A DNA stretch of 64,000 nucleotides from a virus: positions 47,589-111,588 of the IMG/VR virus record IMGVR_UViG_3300027973_000031; one strand, written 5' to 3'. The position numbers were made by a program, and so were the translations under genes. Below are positions 35,180 through 42,957 of the stretch, piece by piece. The notes below the pieces were generated by a model. That model did not search any database, was not told where the DNA came from, and saw nothing but the letters and a program-made list of their open reading frames with translations. The first letter of the stretch is position 1; the number at the start of each line of letters is the position of its first letter.

Positions 35180-36148
35180 ATGGCTAAAAGAAAAGATTTA
35201 TTATTAAAGGAAAGCACAGTCTCAAGAATGATGGGATTAGCTGGAATCGGCGCTTTAACAAATCCCTTTTTGAGAGAACAACATGATGTTGGTGGTCCTT
35301 CTATCCCTGCTGATGACCAAGAAAAAATGGAAGAAGGCTATGATATGGAAGAAGAACTAGATGAAGGTTACGGTACAGAAGAATTAGATGAGATGCACGA
35401 CGAAGAAGGGATGGGATATGATGCCCTTGGACACGGTGATATAGATTATGACGCTGACGATTTCAGAGATGATGAAGAAGATTATGAAGGTGATGAAGAT
35501 TTTGAAGATGATGAAGAAGATTATGAAGGTGATGAAGACGAAGGTGAAGAGGAACTTGAAGAAGGTTATTTAGAAGAAGAGAAATGTGAAATGTGTGGTA
35601 AAAAACTCCACGAAGGTTCCTGCGGCGGCGGTTACATGCAAGAGAGCATTCACAAGTCAATGAAAAGATTAAAGAGACTATTAGAGCAAGCAGAAGCAGA
35701 TGCTCCACCACCAGCACCAGCAGGCGAAGAAGCGCCAGCACCAGAGCCAGCACCAGGTGGCGATGATCAAATGGAAGCAAAGATTAAAGAATTTGTTAAG
35801 AAGCTCGGAGAACTCGTTCAAGAAACATTAGGCGTTGAAGTTACAGTAGAAGAAGGTGAAGGCGAACCAGAAATGCCACCACCAGCACCAGAAGGTGGAG
35901 AAGCAGCCCCGCCAGCGCCAATGGCAGAAGCAATCAACCGTTTAGTTAACAAGGTTGCTCGTAGAGTTAAGGCTCGTTTAATGGAAGCAAAAGGTGAAAA
36001 AGAAAAAGCCATTGAAACAAAAAGAAAGATGAGCGCCAAAAGTAAAGAGCAAATGAAAATGAAAGCTTTAAAAGAAAAACAAGCTGCCTCAAAAAAGAAA
36101 GAAATGGAAATGAAGAAAAAGAAAGCAGCAATGGCAAAGAAGAAATAA
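35180..36148 (+). CDS. Acidic/basic low-complexity virion-like protein (prohead core type)
   Basis: 322 residues behind a late promoter. N terminus with KESTVSRMMGLAGIGALTNP, then an Asp/Glu/Gly/Tyr tract (about residues 48-135) built of repeats such as DYEGDEDFEDDEE, a Cys pair region KCEMCGKKL, a helix MKRLKRLLEQ, an Ala/Pro/Glu linker, and a Lys/Met-rich end (KEKQAASKKKEMEMKKKKAA). Charge segregation fits scaffold or internal head proteins. No enzyme motif. LDE-G sites recur, see findings. Confidence 0.5.
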   Translation: MAKRKDLLLKESTVSRMMGLAGIGALTNPFLREQHDVGGPSIPADDQEKMEEGYDMEEELDEGYGTEELDEMHDEEGMGYDALGHGDIDYDADDFRDDEEDYEGDEDFEDDEEDYEGDEDEGEEELEEGYLEEEKCEMCGKKLHEGSCGGGYMQESIHKSMKRLKRLLEQAEADAPPPAPAGEEAPAPEPAPGGDDQMEAKIKEFVKKLGELVQETLGVEVTVEEGEGEPEMPPPAPEGGEAAPPAPMAEAINRLVNKVARRVKARLMEAKGEKEKAIETKRKMSAKSKEQMKMKALKEKQAASKKKEMEMKKKKAAMAKKK

Positions 36149-36173
36149 GTTAAGCAACTCCTAAGAAATCAGG

Positions 36174-36201
36174 TGAAGCCCAGCCTAAAAACTGGGCTTC
36201 A
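36174..36201 (+). terminator. Intrinsic-terminator-like hairpin
   Basis: TGAAGCCCAG (36174-36183) pairs perfectly with CTGGGCTTCA (36192-36201), loop of 8, followed by TTGTTATTT. It separates the acidic protein gene from the next gene. Confidence 0.75.
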
Positions 36202-36238
36202 TTGTTATTTGGGATCTAATTACTCCAGAGGTAAACAG

Positions 36239-37333
36239 ATGAGTTTAGAGAAATTAATTGAAAGTCATTATGCTCCAAAGAAAGGTAATGAGCTTCTTGT
36301 TAAGTTAATTGAAAGTAAGTTAAATGAGGCATTTGGAACTGATGAACTTACTTTAGCTGTTGGAGCAGGTAAATCTGAATATAGAGAAGAATTTGAAATC
36401 TTGCTAACAACTCCTCTTTATAATTCAATAACCAGTGAAAAATATTTTTCAAATAGATTAGATACGATTAAAAAATATTTAAACCCAAAAAATCGTGTTG
36501 ATTTAAGAACTGATGAGTTTGTTGCTACATTTATTTTTTTACAAGAATTTGATAAAATTTTGAGAGAGTATGAAAGCGAAGATCCAAGACAAGCAGGATT
36601 TAAATTTGAAACCTTATTTACAGTTCTTTTCCGCGGAATCCAACTAAATGGATCAGACATTACAGATGCGGAAATTTTAGAACCAAGAGCATTTGCAAGG
36701 TTTAGTTATAAATTTTATTCAGAATCTAGAAGACATAGATTAGATGGTTCTTTACATAATCTTCTTAGAATGATGTCAGAAAATAAAGAGGTAGTATATT
36801 TTGTTTGTTTGAAAAATTTACCTGCTTCTAAATTTAGATTTTATTCTTTTCTAGTCACGCCAGATAATTTTTATAGTATATTAAAAAGAAGTACTGATGT
36901 TTATAATAGATTTTTATCTGATTTTCAAGCACCAGATGGAATAGTAGGACAAGAATTAGCTAGTCTTATGTTAGCTCATATGATTGGAAAATCGGGTGGT
37001 CAGAAAATAGAAACTTCAACAGAATTATTTGACAGAACATTTTTGGATAAAGTTTATAGCTTAACTTCATTAGGTCAAAATTTGCCAGAATATAATAATA
37101 CTCTTTGCAGTTTTGAAGGAGAAATAATGATTAATACAGCAATTATTTCTGATGCAAAAAATCAATATAAACAACATGAGCTTGGAAGAGTTGGCAAACT
37201 TCTTGAAGATGTTAACAAACTAAATAAACAAATGTTATATTTTTTTGCTACATCTAGCGGTGGAGAAGACAGAACAAATATTATAGATACAATTAATGAT
37301 ATAGATGTCTCGTTTAAAGAAATTACAAAATAG
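36239..37333 (+). CDS. Uncharacterised structural-type protein
   Basis: 364 residues from ATG 36239 (CAGAGG upstream); a longer frame starts inside the terminator hairpin. The N terminus SLEKLIESHYAPKKGNELL then VKLIESKLNEAF contains two address-like helices. The rest is helical with Phe/Leu/Lys and no motifs, for example FKFETLFTVLFRGIQLNGSD. It may be a capsid- or tail-completion protein. Not recognised. Confidence 0.5.
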   Translation: MSLEKLIESHYAPKKGNELLVKLIESKLNEAFGTDELTLAVGAGKSEYREEFEILLTTPLYNSITSEKYFSNRLDTIKKYLNPKNRVDLRTDEFVATFIFLQEFDKILREYESEDPRQAGFKFETLFTVLFRGIQLNGSDITDAEILEPRAFARFSYKFYSESRRHRLDGSLHNLLRMMSENKEVVYFVCLKNLPASKFRFYSFLVTPDNFYSILKRSTDVYNRFLSDFQAPDGIVGQELASLMLAHMIGKSGGQKIETSTELFDRTFLDKVYSLTSLGQNLPEYNNTLCSFEGEIMINTAIISDAKNQYKQHELGRVGKLLEDVNKLNKQMLYFFATSSGGEDRTNIIDTINDIDVSFKEITK

Positions 37334-37344
37334 GATTTAAAATA

Positions 37345-37881
37345 ATGAAAAGAAAAAAATCCATCTTGACAAAACCATTCGGTCATGTTAACATAGGTTC
37401 AAAGCATTATGTCGTTGAGGTTGCCTCTGATGATGAATCAAGATATAAAGGTCTTTCCAAAAGACATAATCTTGATGAAGGCTTCGGTATGTTATTTGAC
37501 ATGCCAAGCGTTGATCATCACGCTTTTCAAATGAAGGAAACATATATACCACTTGATATGGTATTTCTCGGCAAGTACGGACAGATTGTTGACTACATTC
37601 CAAATGCTCAACCATTAACATCTGGTCCATACAAACCAAAAGAGAAATGTAAATTTGTTTTGGAAGTAAGAGGCAATGATCTTAAAGATGAAATTGGTGA
37701 AAAAGCTCTTGCAAAAATGAGATTCTTTGATACAATCGAGAAGGCTCAAGCATACAGAGATAAAAGGGTGCTTCAAGAGCAGTTAATACATTACTTAAAT
37801 GAGGCGGTTAATGGCGAAAGTTTACGAAGGAAACAAGATTCTTCAAGAAAAAGTTCTAAACGGAGTGGAAAAACTCTCTAA
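37345..37881 (+). CDS. DUF192-family protein with address-like C terminus
   Basis: 178 residues. The DUF192 pattern is clear: YVVEVASDDESRYKGLSKRH, GFGMLFDMP, HAFQMKETYIPLDMVFLG, and FVLEVRGND. The family is a small beta barrel of unknown function, often secreted. The C-terminal 40 residues add a helix QEQLIHYLNEAV and a basic Ser/Arg/Lys tail not usual for the family, and overlap the GroEL gene by 71 bases. Confidence 0.7.
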   Translation: MKRKKSILTKPFGHVNIGSKHYVVEVASDDESRYKGLSKRHNLDEGFGMLFDMPSVDHHAFQMKETYIPLDMVFLGKYGQIVDYIPNAQPLTSGPYKPKEKCKFVLEVRGNDLKDEIGEKALAKMRFFDTIEKAQAYRDKRVLQEQLIHYLNEAVNGESLRRKQDSSRKSSKRSGKTL

Positions 37882-39379
37882 CATTGTAAGTTCTACCCTT
37901 GGACCTGGCGGTAGAAATGTAATCCTGCAACAAAAAGAACGAAGACCAATCATCACGAAAGACGGTGTAACCGTTGCTCGTTTTATTGACTTTGAAGATC
38001 CATTTGAAAATGTTGGAGCGCAGATTCTTAAACAGGTTTCGGCTCTTACAGCTCACGAAGCAGGGGACGGGACCACTACCAGTACCCTACTGGCACATCG
38101 TATGTTAAAGGAATCTCAGAAGTATCTTTCTTCTGGTATTTCTCCAACTGAGATGAGAAGAGGAATGGAGAAAGCATCACAAGATGTTATCTCTTTTGTT
38201 CAAGAGAGATCAAAAACAGTTCAGTCAATTGAAGACATCGAGAACATTGCCACTGTTTCTTCCAACAATGATCAAGTAATCGGCAAGCTTATTGCCAGAG
38301 CAATTGATCTTGCGGGAAAGAACGGTGCAATTACTATTGAGGATTCAAAATCTTATGAGACAGAGTTGGATCTAACAGAAGGTTTTATCTTTGAGTCTGG
38401 TTATTTGTCTAACCAGTTCATCACAGATGAAATGAGAAAAGTAGCAAAGCACAATGATTGTCTAATTCTAATCACAGATTGGAAGTTGGAACACGTTGAT
38501 CCAATCCTTCCAGTATTAGAACTGGCAGCAAGAGAAAAGAAGCCGCTTATTATTGTTGCTGACGACATTGAAGGTCAACTACTTGCTGCATTAATTGTTA
38601 ATTCTATTCGCAACTCTATGAAGATTGTTGCCGTTAAAGCTCCATACTACGGAGAAGAGAGGAGAAATGTTCTATCTGATCTTGCTGTTTCTACTGGCGG
38701 TAAGTTTTTTACTCGTGAGTCTGGTTTGGATTTCTCAGCCTTTACTCTCGCGGATTTTGGACGCTGTAAATCAGTCGAGATTGGAAAATCGCAGACGGCA
38801 ATCATTGGAGGAAAAGGCACGGCTCAATCAATCGAAGAGAGAACTGAGCAACTAAGAGAACTAATCAAAGAGACAAGTGATCTCGAAGAATGCAAGCGCA
38901 TCCAAGATCGTATCACAAGACTGGCAAGCGGCGTTGTTACAATCCGTGTTGGTGGGTCCAGCGAGGTTGAGGTTGTAGAGAAGAAACATCGCATTGAAGA
39001 TGCCTTAGAGGCTGTCAGATCAGCACAACTAGCAGGCACCCACCCAGGGGGAGGCACAACGTTACTCAAGGCTTCTAAGAAGCTTAAAGCACCAAAGCTT
39101 AACGAAGAGCAAACAATTGGATACAACATTGTAATTAAGTCTCTAACTGCTCCCTTTGAGAAGATTTGTGAGAACTTGGACCTACCTTCACAAGTATTGG
39201 CTGAAAAGGTTTTGCGTTCAAAGGATGGATTCGGACTTGACGTAAAGACTCAGCAAGTGGTAGACTTGTATGAAGCTGGCGTCATTGATCCTGTGCGCGT
39301 AACAACATCAGCGGTCAAGAATTCTGTATCAGTCGTTTCGACACTGATTACGACAAACAATGCAATCGTGGAGGTCTAA
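37811..39379 (+). CDS. groEL: GroEL-type chaperonin
   Basis: 522 residues from ATG 37811 (MAKVYEGN), inside the end of the previous gene. GroEL landmarks: SSTLGPGGRNVIL, ITKDGVTVAR, AGDGTTTSTLLAHRMLKE (ATP site), SNNDQVIGKLIARA, GAITIEDS, LASGVVTIRVGGSSEVEV and ALEAVRSAQLAGTHPGGGTTLL. The usual C-terminal GGM repeats are missing. Phage GroEL forms folding chambers for phage proteins; a GroES-like gene is at 17906. Confidence 0.93.
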   Translation: MAKVYEGNKILQEKVLNGVEKLSNIVSSTLGPGGRNVILQQKERRPIITKDGVTVARFIDFEDPFENVGAQILKQVSALTAHEAGDGTTTSTLLAHRMLKESQKYLSSGISPTEMRRGMEKASQDVISFVQERSKTVQSIEDIENIATVSSNNDQVIGKLIARAIDLAGKNGAITIEDSKSYETELDLTEGFIFESGYLSNQFITDEMRKVAKHNDCLILITDWKLEHVDPILPVLELAAREKKPLIIVADDIEGQLLAALIVNSIRNSMKIVAVKAPYYGEERRNVLSDLAVSTGGKFFTRESGLDFSAFTLADFGRCKSVEIGKSQTAIIGGKGTAQSIEERTEQLRELIKETSDLEECKRIQDRITRLASGVVTIRVGGSSEVEVVEKKHRIEDALEAVRSAQLAGTHPGGGTTLLKASKKLKAPKLNEEQTIGYNIVIKSLTAPFEKICENLDLPSQVLAEKVLRSKDGFGLDVKTQQVVDLYEAGVIDPVRVTTSAVKNSVSVVSTLITTNNAIVEV

Positions 39380-39381
39380 TA

Positions 39382-39798
39382 ATGTTAGCAATGTATTCTT
39401 CTGTGTTAAAGAAAGAAAAGTTTATGCAAAGGTTATCTGAAGATGCAGTAGAATCTTCCTCTGTTGCAAATGATTTAACTTGTGATTTAAAAAGTCTTGC
39501 AGTTAATTCATCAGAAGGAAGGTTAGATGTTTGTCTGGAACAGGTCAAGAGTGCAGAAGATAACTTAAAAATTCTAAATGCTTTGGTAAATAATCTACGT
39601 CAGAATTTAGAAGGCTACGTTAGCACGCTTGTTCCTACAGAACAAAAAGAAAATAAACAAGAACAAGAAGAAGAAAAACAAGAGGCAAGACAACCAGCTG
39701 TAATGGGACCAGCTCCAGATGAAAAACAACTTTCTGATATCATGAACATGATTAAAACTCTTAAAGAACTAAAAGAATCAATCCCGAATGAAAGATAA
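39382..39798 (+). CDS. Helical protein of unknown function
   Basis: 138 residues, 2 bases after groEL. Coiled-coil style (LKILNALVNNLRQNLEGYV), a Gln/Glu/Lys linker and a C-terminal helix (LSDIMNMIKTLKELKES). It overlaps the next gene by 11 bases. Not recognised. Confidence 0.55.
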   Translation: MLAMYSSVLKKEKFMQRLSEDAVESSSVANDLTCDLKSLAVNSSEGRLDVCLEQVKSAEDNLKILNALVNNLRQNLEGYVSTLVPTEQKENKQEQEEEKQEARQPAVMGPAPDEKQLSDIMNMIKTLKELKESIPNER

Positions 39799-40117
39799 AA
39801 AAAAGTTTAAGCTAGAAAGAAAAATTGTTGAAGAGGTTTACGAAACACTCAAGAGCTATTTAACAAGATCTAAACAATTAATAGCTTTTATAGAAACAGA
39901 GAACAAAGAAGAACAGTATACATCTAATTTACTTATTCTATATTGTAATTCTATATTAAATTATATGTTTGAACTTGATAAGTTATTGCTTGAAAACGGA
40001 AGTCATTACTTAGTAACTGCCGATTTAGTAGAAAAATTAAACAAGCACAAAAAAGTCCTGGTAGAATTAGAAGAACAATTTAACAATAATACCAGATACA
40101 GCTTAAAGGTCCATTAA
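39788..40117 (+). CDS. Helical protein of unknown function
   Basis: 109 residues, charged, helical throughout (LERKIVEEVYETLKSYLTRS, LNYMFELDKLLLENG). Overlapped on both sides by its neighbours, which supports translation. Not recognised. Confidence 0.55.
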   Translation: MKDKKKFKLERKIVEEVYETLKSYLTRSKQLIAFIETENKEEQYTSNLLILYCNSILNYMFELDKLLLENGSHYLVTADLVEKLNKHKKVLVELEEQFNNNTRYSLKVH

Positions 40118-40467
40118 TGGATTATAGATTAATAATTTACGGGCTACTGCTTGGTGCTGTAGCCCATTCTATTTCTTGGTTCGGCATGAACTCTCAGTTT
40201 ATTTGGGAGTTCTGGAAGAATAAACCATTTATGGCAGCACTGTTATTTGGTTTACCATCTAACATCGTATTCTGGTTTGCATCAAAGTACGTTAGAGAAG
40301 GAACTCATAGTATTTGGCACGTTAGATGGTTGTTATTTGTTATGAGTTTCCCTCCAATGTTTCTGCTGACTACAACAATGCTTGGAGATTCATTCTTAAA
40401 CACAAGAAATATTTTAACTTTATTATTTGCAATTTGTATTATTATAACTCAATTTTTTTATAGGTGA
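40117..40467 (+). CDS. Four-helix integral membrane protein
   Basis: 116 residues with about four membrane segments (LIIYGLLLGAVAHSISWFGM, MAALLFGLPSNIVFWFAS, WLLFVMSFPPMFLLTTTML, ILTLLFAICIIITQFF). It is not a typical two- or three-helix holin but might act in lysis or membrane remodelling. The next gene encodes an exported protein 4 bases downstream. Confidence 0.65.
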   Translation: MDYRLIIYGLLLGAVAHSISWFGMNSQFIWEFWKNKPFMAALLFGLPSNIVFWFASKYVREGTHSIWHVRWLLFVMSFPPMFLLTTTMLGDSFLNTRNILTLLFAICIIITQFFYR

Positions 40468-40471
40468 TAAA

Positions 40472-41209
40472 ATGTTTAGATTTTTGGTTATCCTGGCAAT
40501 TATGTTTCCGAATTTTGCTTATGGTTATGAGTGTTCAAGAGAAATTGACTTAGCAGCAACTCAAACAGGAATTCAATTCTATTGTAGAGTAAGCTCTATT
40601 CCTTATATGGCATCAAATATTAATGCAGAAAACGCTCCTCAAACAATGATTAATGATGTTGAGTATCCATTAAAAGTGTTTGTAGATTCTTATAATAAGG
40701 AATTCTTGAAACGATTTGCAAAAAGTATAAATTTAGTTTATAACTTAACTTATAACAACTCAAAAGTTGGTGGGCTAAGTAATGGAAGTGTTGTTTACAT
40801 TAATTTAAATGATTATTCATATGACTATAAAAATACATTTTACTCAAGAGCATTAAATCATGAATTTTCTAGCAATCTTTACAGAGCGTTATCTTACAAA
40901 GAAAAAAATGAATGGATGAAAATTTCAAATTCTTATGATTCCTCAGAAGAATATATGTCAAAATGTTTAACAAATGGAACGTTTTATAGACAAAATGATA
41001 AAAATATCCTTAAAGCAGGATTTTTATCCTACTATGCTCTTACAAATCCAGAAAACGACTTCAATGTTTATGCAGAAAGACTTTTTGGAAAGGATAATAA
41101 TCTAAAAAACTATGCACAAAATTATCCAAAAGTTAAAGCCAAGCTTGAATTAATGAAAAAATTCTATAGAACTTATGGGTTTACTAAAAATTTTCCTGAC
41201 GAGACTTGA
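40472..41209 (+). CDS. Exported protein, possible metallopeptidase-like
   Basis: 245 residues. A Sec signal peptide is visible (MFRFLVILAIMFPNFAYGYE, cut expected after YG). The mature part holds ALNHEFSSNLYRAL, an HExx-type motif without the second His, two or three Cys, and many Tyr/Asn. It could be periplasmic and involved in lysis or superinfection exclusion. Not recognised; coupled to the membrane protein before it. Confidence 0.55.
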   Translation: MFRFLVILAIMFPNFAYGYECSREIDLAATQTGIQFYCRVSSIPYMASNINAENAPQTMINDVEYPLKVFVDSYNKEFLKRFAKSINLVYNLTYNNSKVGGLSNGSVVYINLNDYSYDYKNTFYSRALNHEFSSNLYRALSYKEKNEWMKISNSYDSSEEYMSKCLTNGTFYRQNDKNILKAGFLSYYALTNPENDFNVYAERLFGKDNNLKNYAQNYPKVKAKLELMKKFYRTYGFTKNFPDET

Positions 41210-41234
41210 CAGACTACTACTACCATCCTACTAT
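41206..41234 (+). promoter_or_regulatory. Sigma70-type promoter before HSP20 gene
   Basis: TTGACA at 41206-41211 and TACTAT at 41229-41234 (17 bp), overlapping the previous stop. Between it and the gene a CCCCTTGTGGGG hairpin is seen, but no dyad around the promoter. Confidence 0.6.
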
Positions 41235-41282
41235 ACCACCACTACCCCCTTGTGGGGCATAACAATGGAGGAAATTTAGAGA

Positions 41283-41636
41283 ATGTTTTACCCTTATACT
41301 TACACAGATACTCTTTTAGATCGTATGTTTGAATTGGATGCAAAATATAACAAGCTTAGATTTGTTGATAAAGGAGATTTCTACTCCCTTACTACACCAC
41401 TAACAGGCGCAAGAAAAGAAGATGTGCATGTGCTTGTAAAAGAAAACTCACAGCTCACTCTTTCTTATAATCCAAAAGAGAAGAACCCATACACTCCATC
41501 ATTTACAAACAATTGGAGTCTTGATGGGGTTGATACAGAAAATATTGTAGCTTCTCTCAACAATGGATTGCTAACGGTAGTTGTTCCTAAATCTAAACCT
41601 GCTCAACCAAAAGTTAGAACTATTGAAGTTCTCTAA
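41283..41636 (+). CDS. Small heat shock protein (HSP20/alpha-crystallin)
   Basis: 117 residues. The alpha-crystallin core is seen: DFYSLTTPLTGARKEDVHVLVKENSQLTLSYN, then an insertion, then IVASLNNGLLTVVVPK, which matches the A.L.NGVL.I..PK ending of the family. It is an ATP-independent holdase. It has its own promoter and adds to the phage folding set (GroEL, GroES-like). Confidence 0.78.
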   Translation: MFYPYTYTDTLLDRMFELDAKYNKLRFVDKGDFYSLTTPLTGARKEDVHVLVKENSQLTLSYNPKEKNPYTPSFTNNWSLDGVDTENIVASLNNGLLTVVVPKSKPAQPKVRTIEVL

Positions 41637-41660
41637 GTAAACAACATCATACTTATTGTA

Positions 41661-41700
41661 AAGGAGGGAAGGGAAGTTAACAGCTTCCCTTCTGTATAAA
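41661..41700 (+). promoter_or_regulatory. RBS brought to the start codon by a hairpin
   Basis: AAGGAGG (41661-41667) is followed at once by a 9-bp perfect stem (41668-41676 with 41684-41692) and then by 8 bases before ATG 41701. Unfolded, the ribosome site is 33 bases from the ATG, too far; folded, it is 8 bases away. Confidence 0.65.
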
Positions 41701-42063
41701 ATGAAAGGTTCAATCTGGGTTTATGCCAAAGGCAAAGATACAATCAAATACTACTTCCAAGTGGATGGAATTAAAAGAGGTAACTTTACAAAAGTTATCG
41801 ATCCAGTTTTTAAGGGCTGGACAGAAATCGCTTCTGGTGTAAACTATAAGCAGGCTACGGAAACTTTAATCTTTTCTAAACCATTTACATCTGATGAAGA
41901 AATGATTTCTTGGGTAAAAAGCACAATCAGCTTTCCAACAATTTACAACAAATGTAATGCGAAATGCACAGTTAAAGTCCTCGTAGCCGATAAAGACGAG
42001 GTTAAGAATGAAAAGCCAGCAGCCAAAAGTCGGGGAGTTCGTAAGAGTAAAACTACGGCGTAG
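41701..42063 (+). CDS. Uncharacterised small protein
   Basis: 120 residues. Beta-type start (GSIWVYAKGKDTIKYYFQV) and basic end (KSRGVRKSKTTA). Two Cys at NKCNAKC. Not recognised. Its start depends on the hairpin described upstream; its end overlaps the next gene by 56 bases. Confidence 0.55.
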   Translation: MKGSIWVYAKGKDTIKYYFQVDGIKRGNFTKVIDPVFKGWTEIASGVNYKQATETLIFSKPFTSDEEMISWVKSTISFPTIYNKCNAKCTVKVLVADKDEVKNEKPAAKSRGVRKSKTTA

Positions 42064-42217
42064 TATTCGTCCTCTTGAATTCAGGAGCTTTACTTGTGAA
42101 GGTTTGGTTACTTCAACCCTGTTTGACACAAACTTCGAAGTGTCGTATATTGAAGATGAGAAGCCGATCTCTCACTGGTTTAACTTGAACGATATTTCCT
42201 CCTTAGAGGTTTTATGA
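42008..42217 (+). CDS. Small KOW/SH3-like protein
   Basis: 69 residues: KVGEFVRVKLRRSIRPLEFR, then CEGLVTSTLFDTNFEVSYIE, ending HWFNLNDISSLEVL. The V.V.......G.V......F.V.Y pattern is a small five-strand barrel of the kind seen in many short phage proteins. Role unknown. It overlaps both neighbours. Confidence 0.5.
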   Translation: MKSQQPKVGEFVRVKLRRSIRPLEFRSFTCEGLVTSTLFDTNFEVSYIEDEKPISHWFNLNDISSLEVL

Positions 42218-42435
42218 TTAAATGTGAAAATTGTGTATACTTTAAAAGCATGATGGCTAATTCTGCCCAAGGGATTGGCACTTGCATTCGATACGCTCCA
42301 AGATCAGGTGATGTCCAAACTGGTGGATACTGGCCATTTGTTTACTTTGATCAAGCCTGCGGAGAATTTGTTTCCAAAATTGATTCATATGATTATTTTT
42401 CCCATTATGAGTTTAATGATGAATGTTCAGAATAA
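42214..42435 (+). CDS. Small Cys-rich protein
   Basis: 73 residues with Cys at KCENCVYF, GTCIRYAP, QACGEF and a final EC; the CENC / C.RYAP.SG / CGEF arrangement is a known small metal-binding style in phage proteins. Overlaps the methyltransferase gene by 20 bases. Confidence 0.6.
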   Translation: MIKCENCVYFKSMMANSAQGIGTCIRYAPRSGDVQTGGYWPFVYFDQACGEFVSKIDSYDYFSHYEFNDECSE

Positions 42436-42937
42436 GTATGCAGAGTGGTCAGTTGATTTGATTAAAGAAGATGTGCAGAGAAACACCCTCGCGTATGCGT
42501 GCTTAATGTCGCATGTCGAGGGTGATTTCAATATGTCCACGGCTGTAAGAAACGCTAATGCTTTCGGCTGCAAAGAGCTATTCTATTTTGGTGGGAAGCG
42601 ATGGGACAAAAGAGGTTCTGTTGGCACCCATCATTATAGTTTGGTTACACATTTGAAGGACATGGACGAAATCAAAGCACTGAAATCTCAATACAGATTC
42701 GTTGCAATCGAATGCAACATTGAAAGAAACTGTGTGTCTCTGTTCGATTATAAGATTCAGCCAAACACACTCTTCATCTTTGGTGAAGAATCAAAGGGAT
42801 TGAGCGATGAAATGCTGGACTTGTGTGATGATTACGTGTTTATTCCTATGGTTGGATCAGTTAGAAGCTTAAATGTTGGCACAGCGAGTGGGATTTTGAT
42901 GTCAGAAGCGATGAAATCGATTTCGCATACTATTTAG
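42416..42937 (+). CDS. SpoU/TrmH-family RNA 2'-O-methyltransferase
   Basis: 173 residues from ATG 42416 (42419 also possible). The three SPOUT motifs are visible: NMSTAVRNANAFG, TLFIFGEESKGLS, and VFIPMVGSVRSLNVGTASGI. These enzymes use S-adenosylmethionine to methylate a ribose in tRNA or rRNA; the short size without extra domains suggests a TrmL/TrmH-like role on tRNA. The phage carries at least nine tRNAs, which are possible substrates. Confidence 0.85.
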   Translation: MMNVQNKYAEWSVDLIKEDVQRNTLAYACLMSHVEGDFNMSTAVRNANAFGCKELFYFGGKRWDKRGSVGTHHYSLVTHLKDMDEIKALKSQYRFVAIECNIERNCVSLFDYKIQPNTLFIFGEESKGLSDEMLDLCDDYVFIPMVGSVRSLNVGTASGILMSEAMKSISHTI

Positions 42938-42940
42938 TAA
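42928..42940 (+). promoter_or_regulatory. Putative late promoter (TACTATTTAGTAA)
   Basis: The element overlaps the methyltransferase stop and lies 30 bases before ATG 42958; AAGGAG follows. Confidence 0.6.
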
Positions 42941-42957
42941 TAGCAAGGAGATCGATA

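Noticed and set aside
35459-35580. Repeat array in the acidic gene as CRISPR-like
   Set aside because: The repeats are in-frame codons for Asp/Glu/Gly tracts without spacers. No CRISPR array was seen anywhere in the window.
40472-41209. Definite zinc peptidase
   Set aside because: The HEFSS motif lacks the second His of HExxH; function left open.
41206-41234. Promoter at 41206 as hairpin-embedded
   Set aside because: No inverted repeat encloses the -10; only a small CCCC/GGGG hairpin lies downstream.
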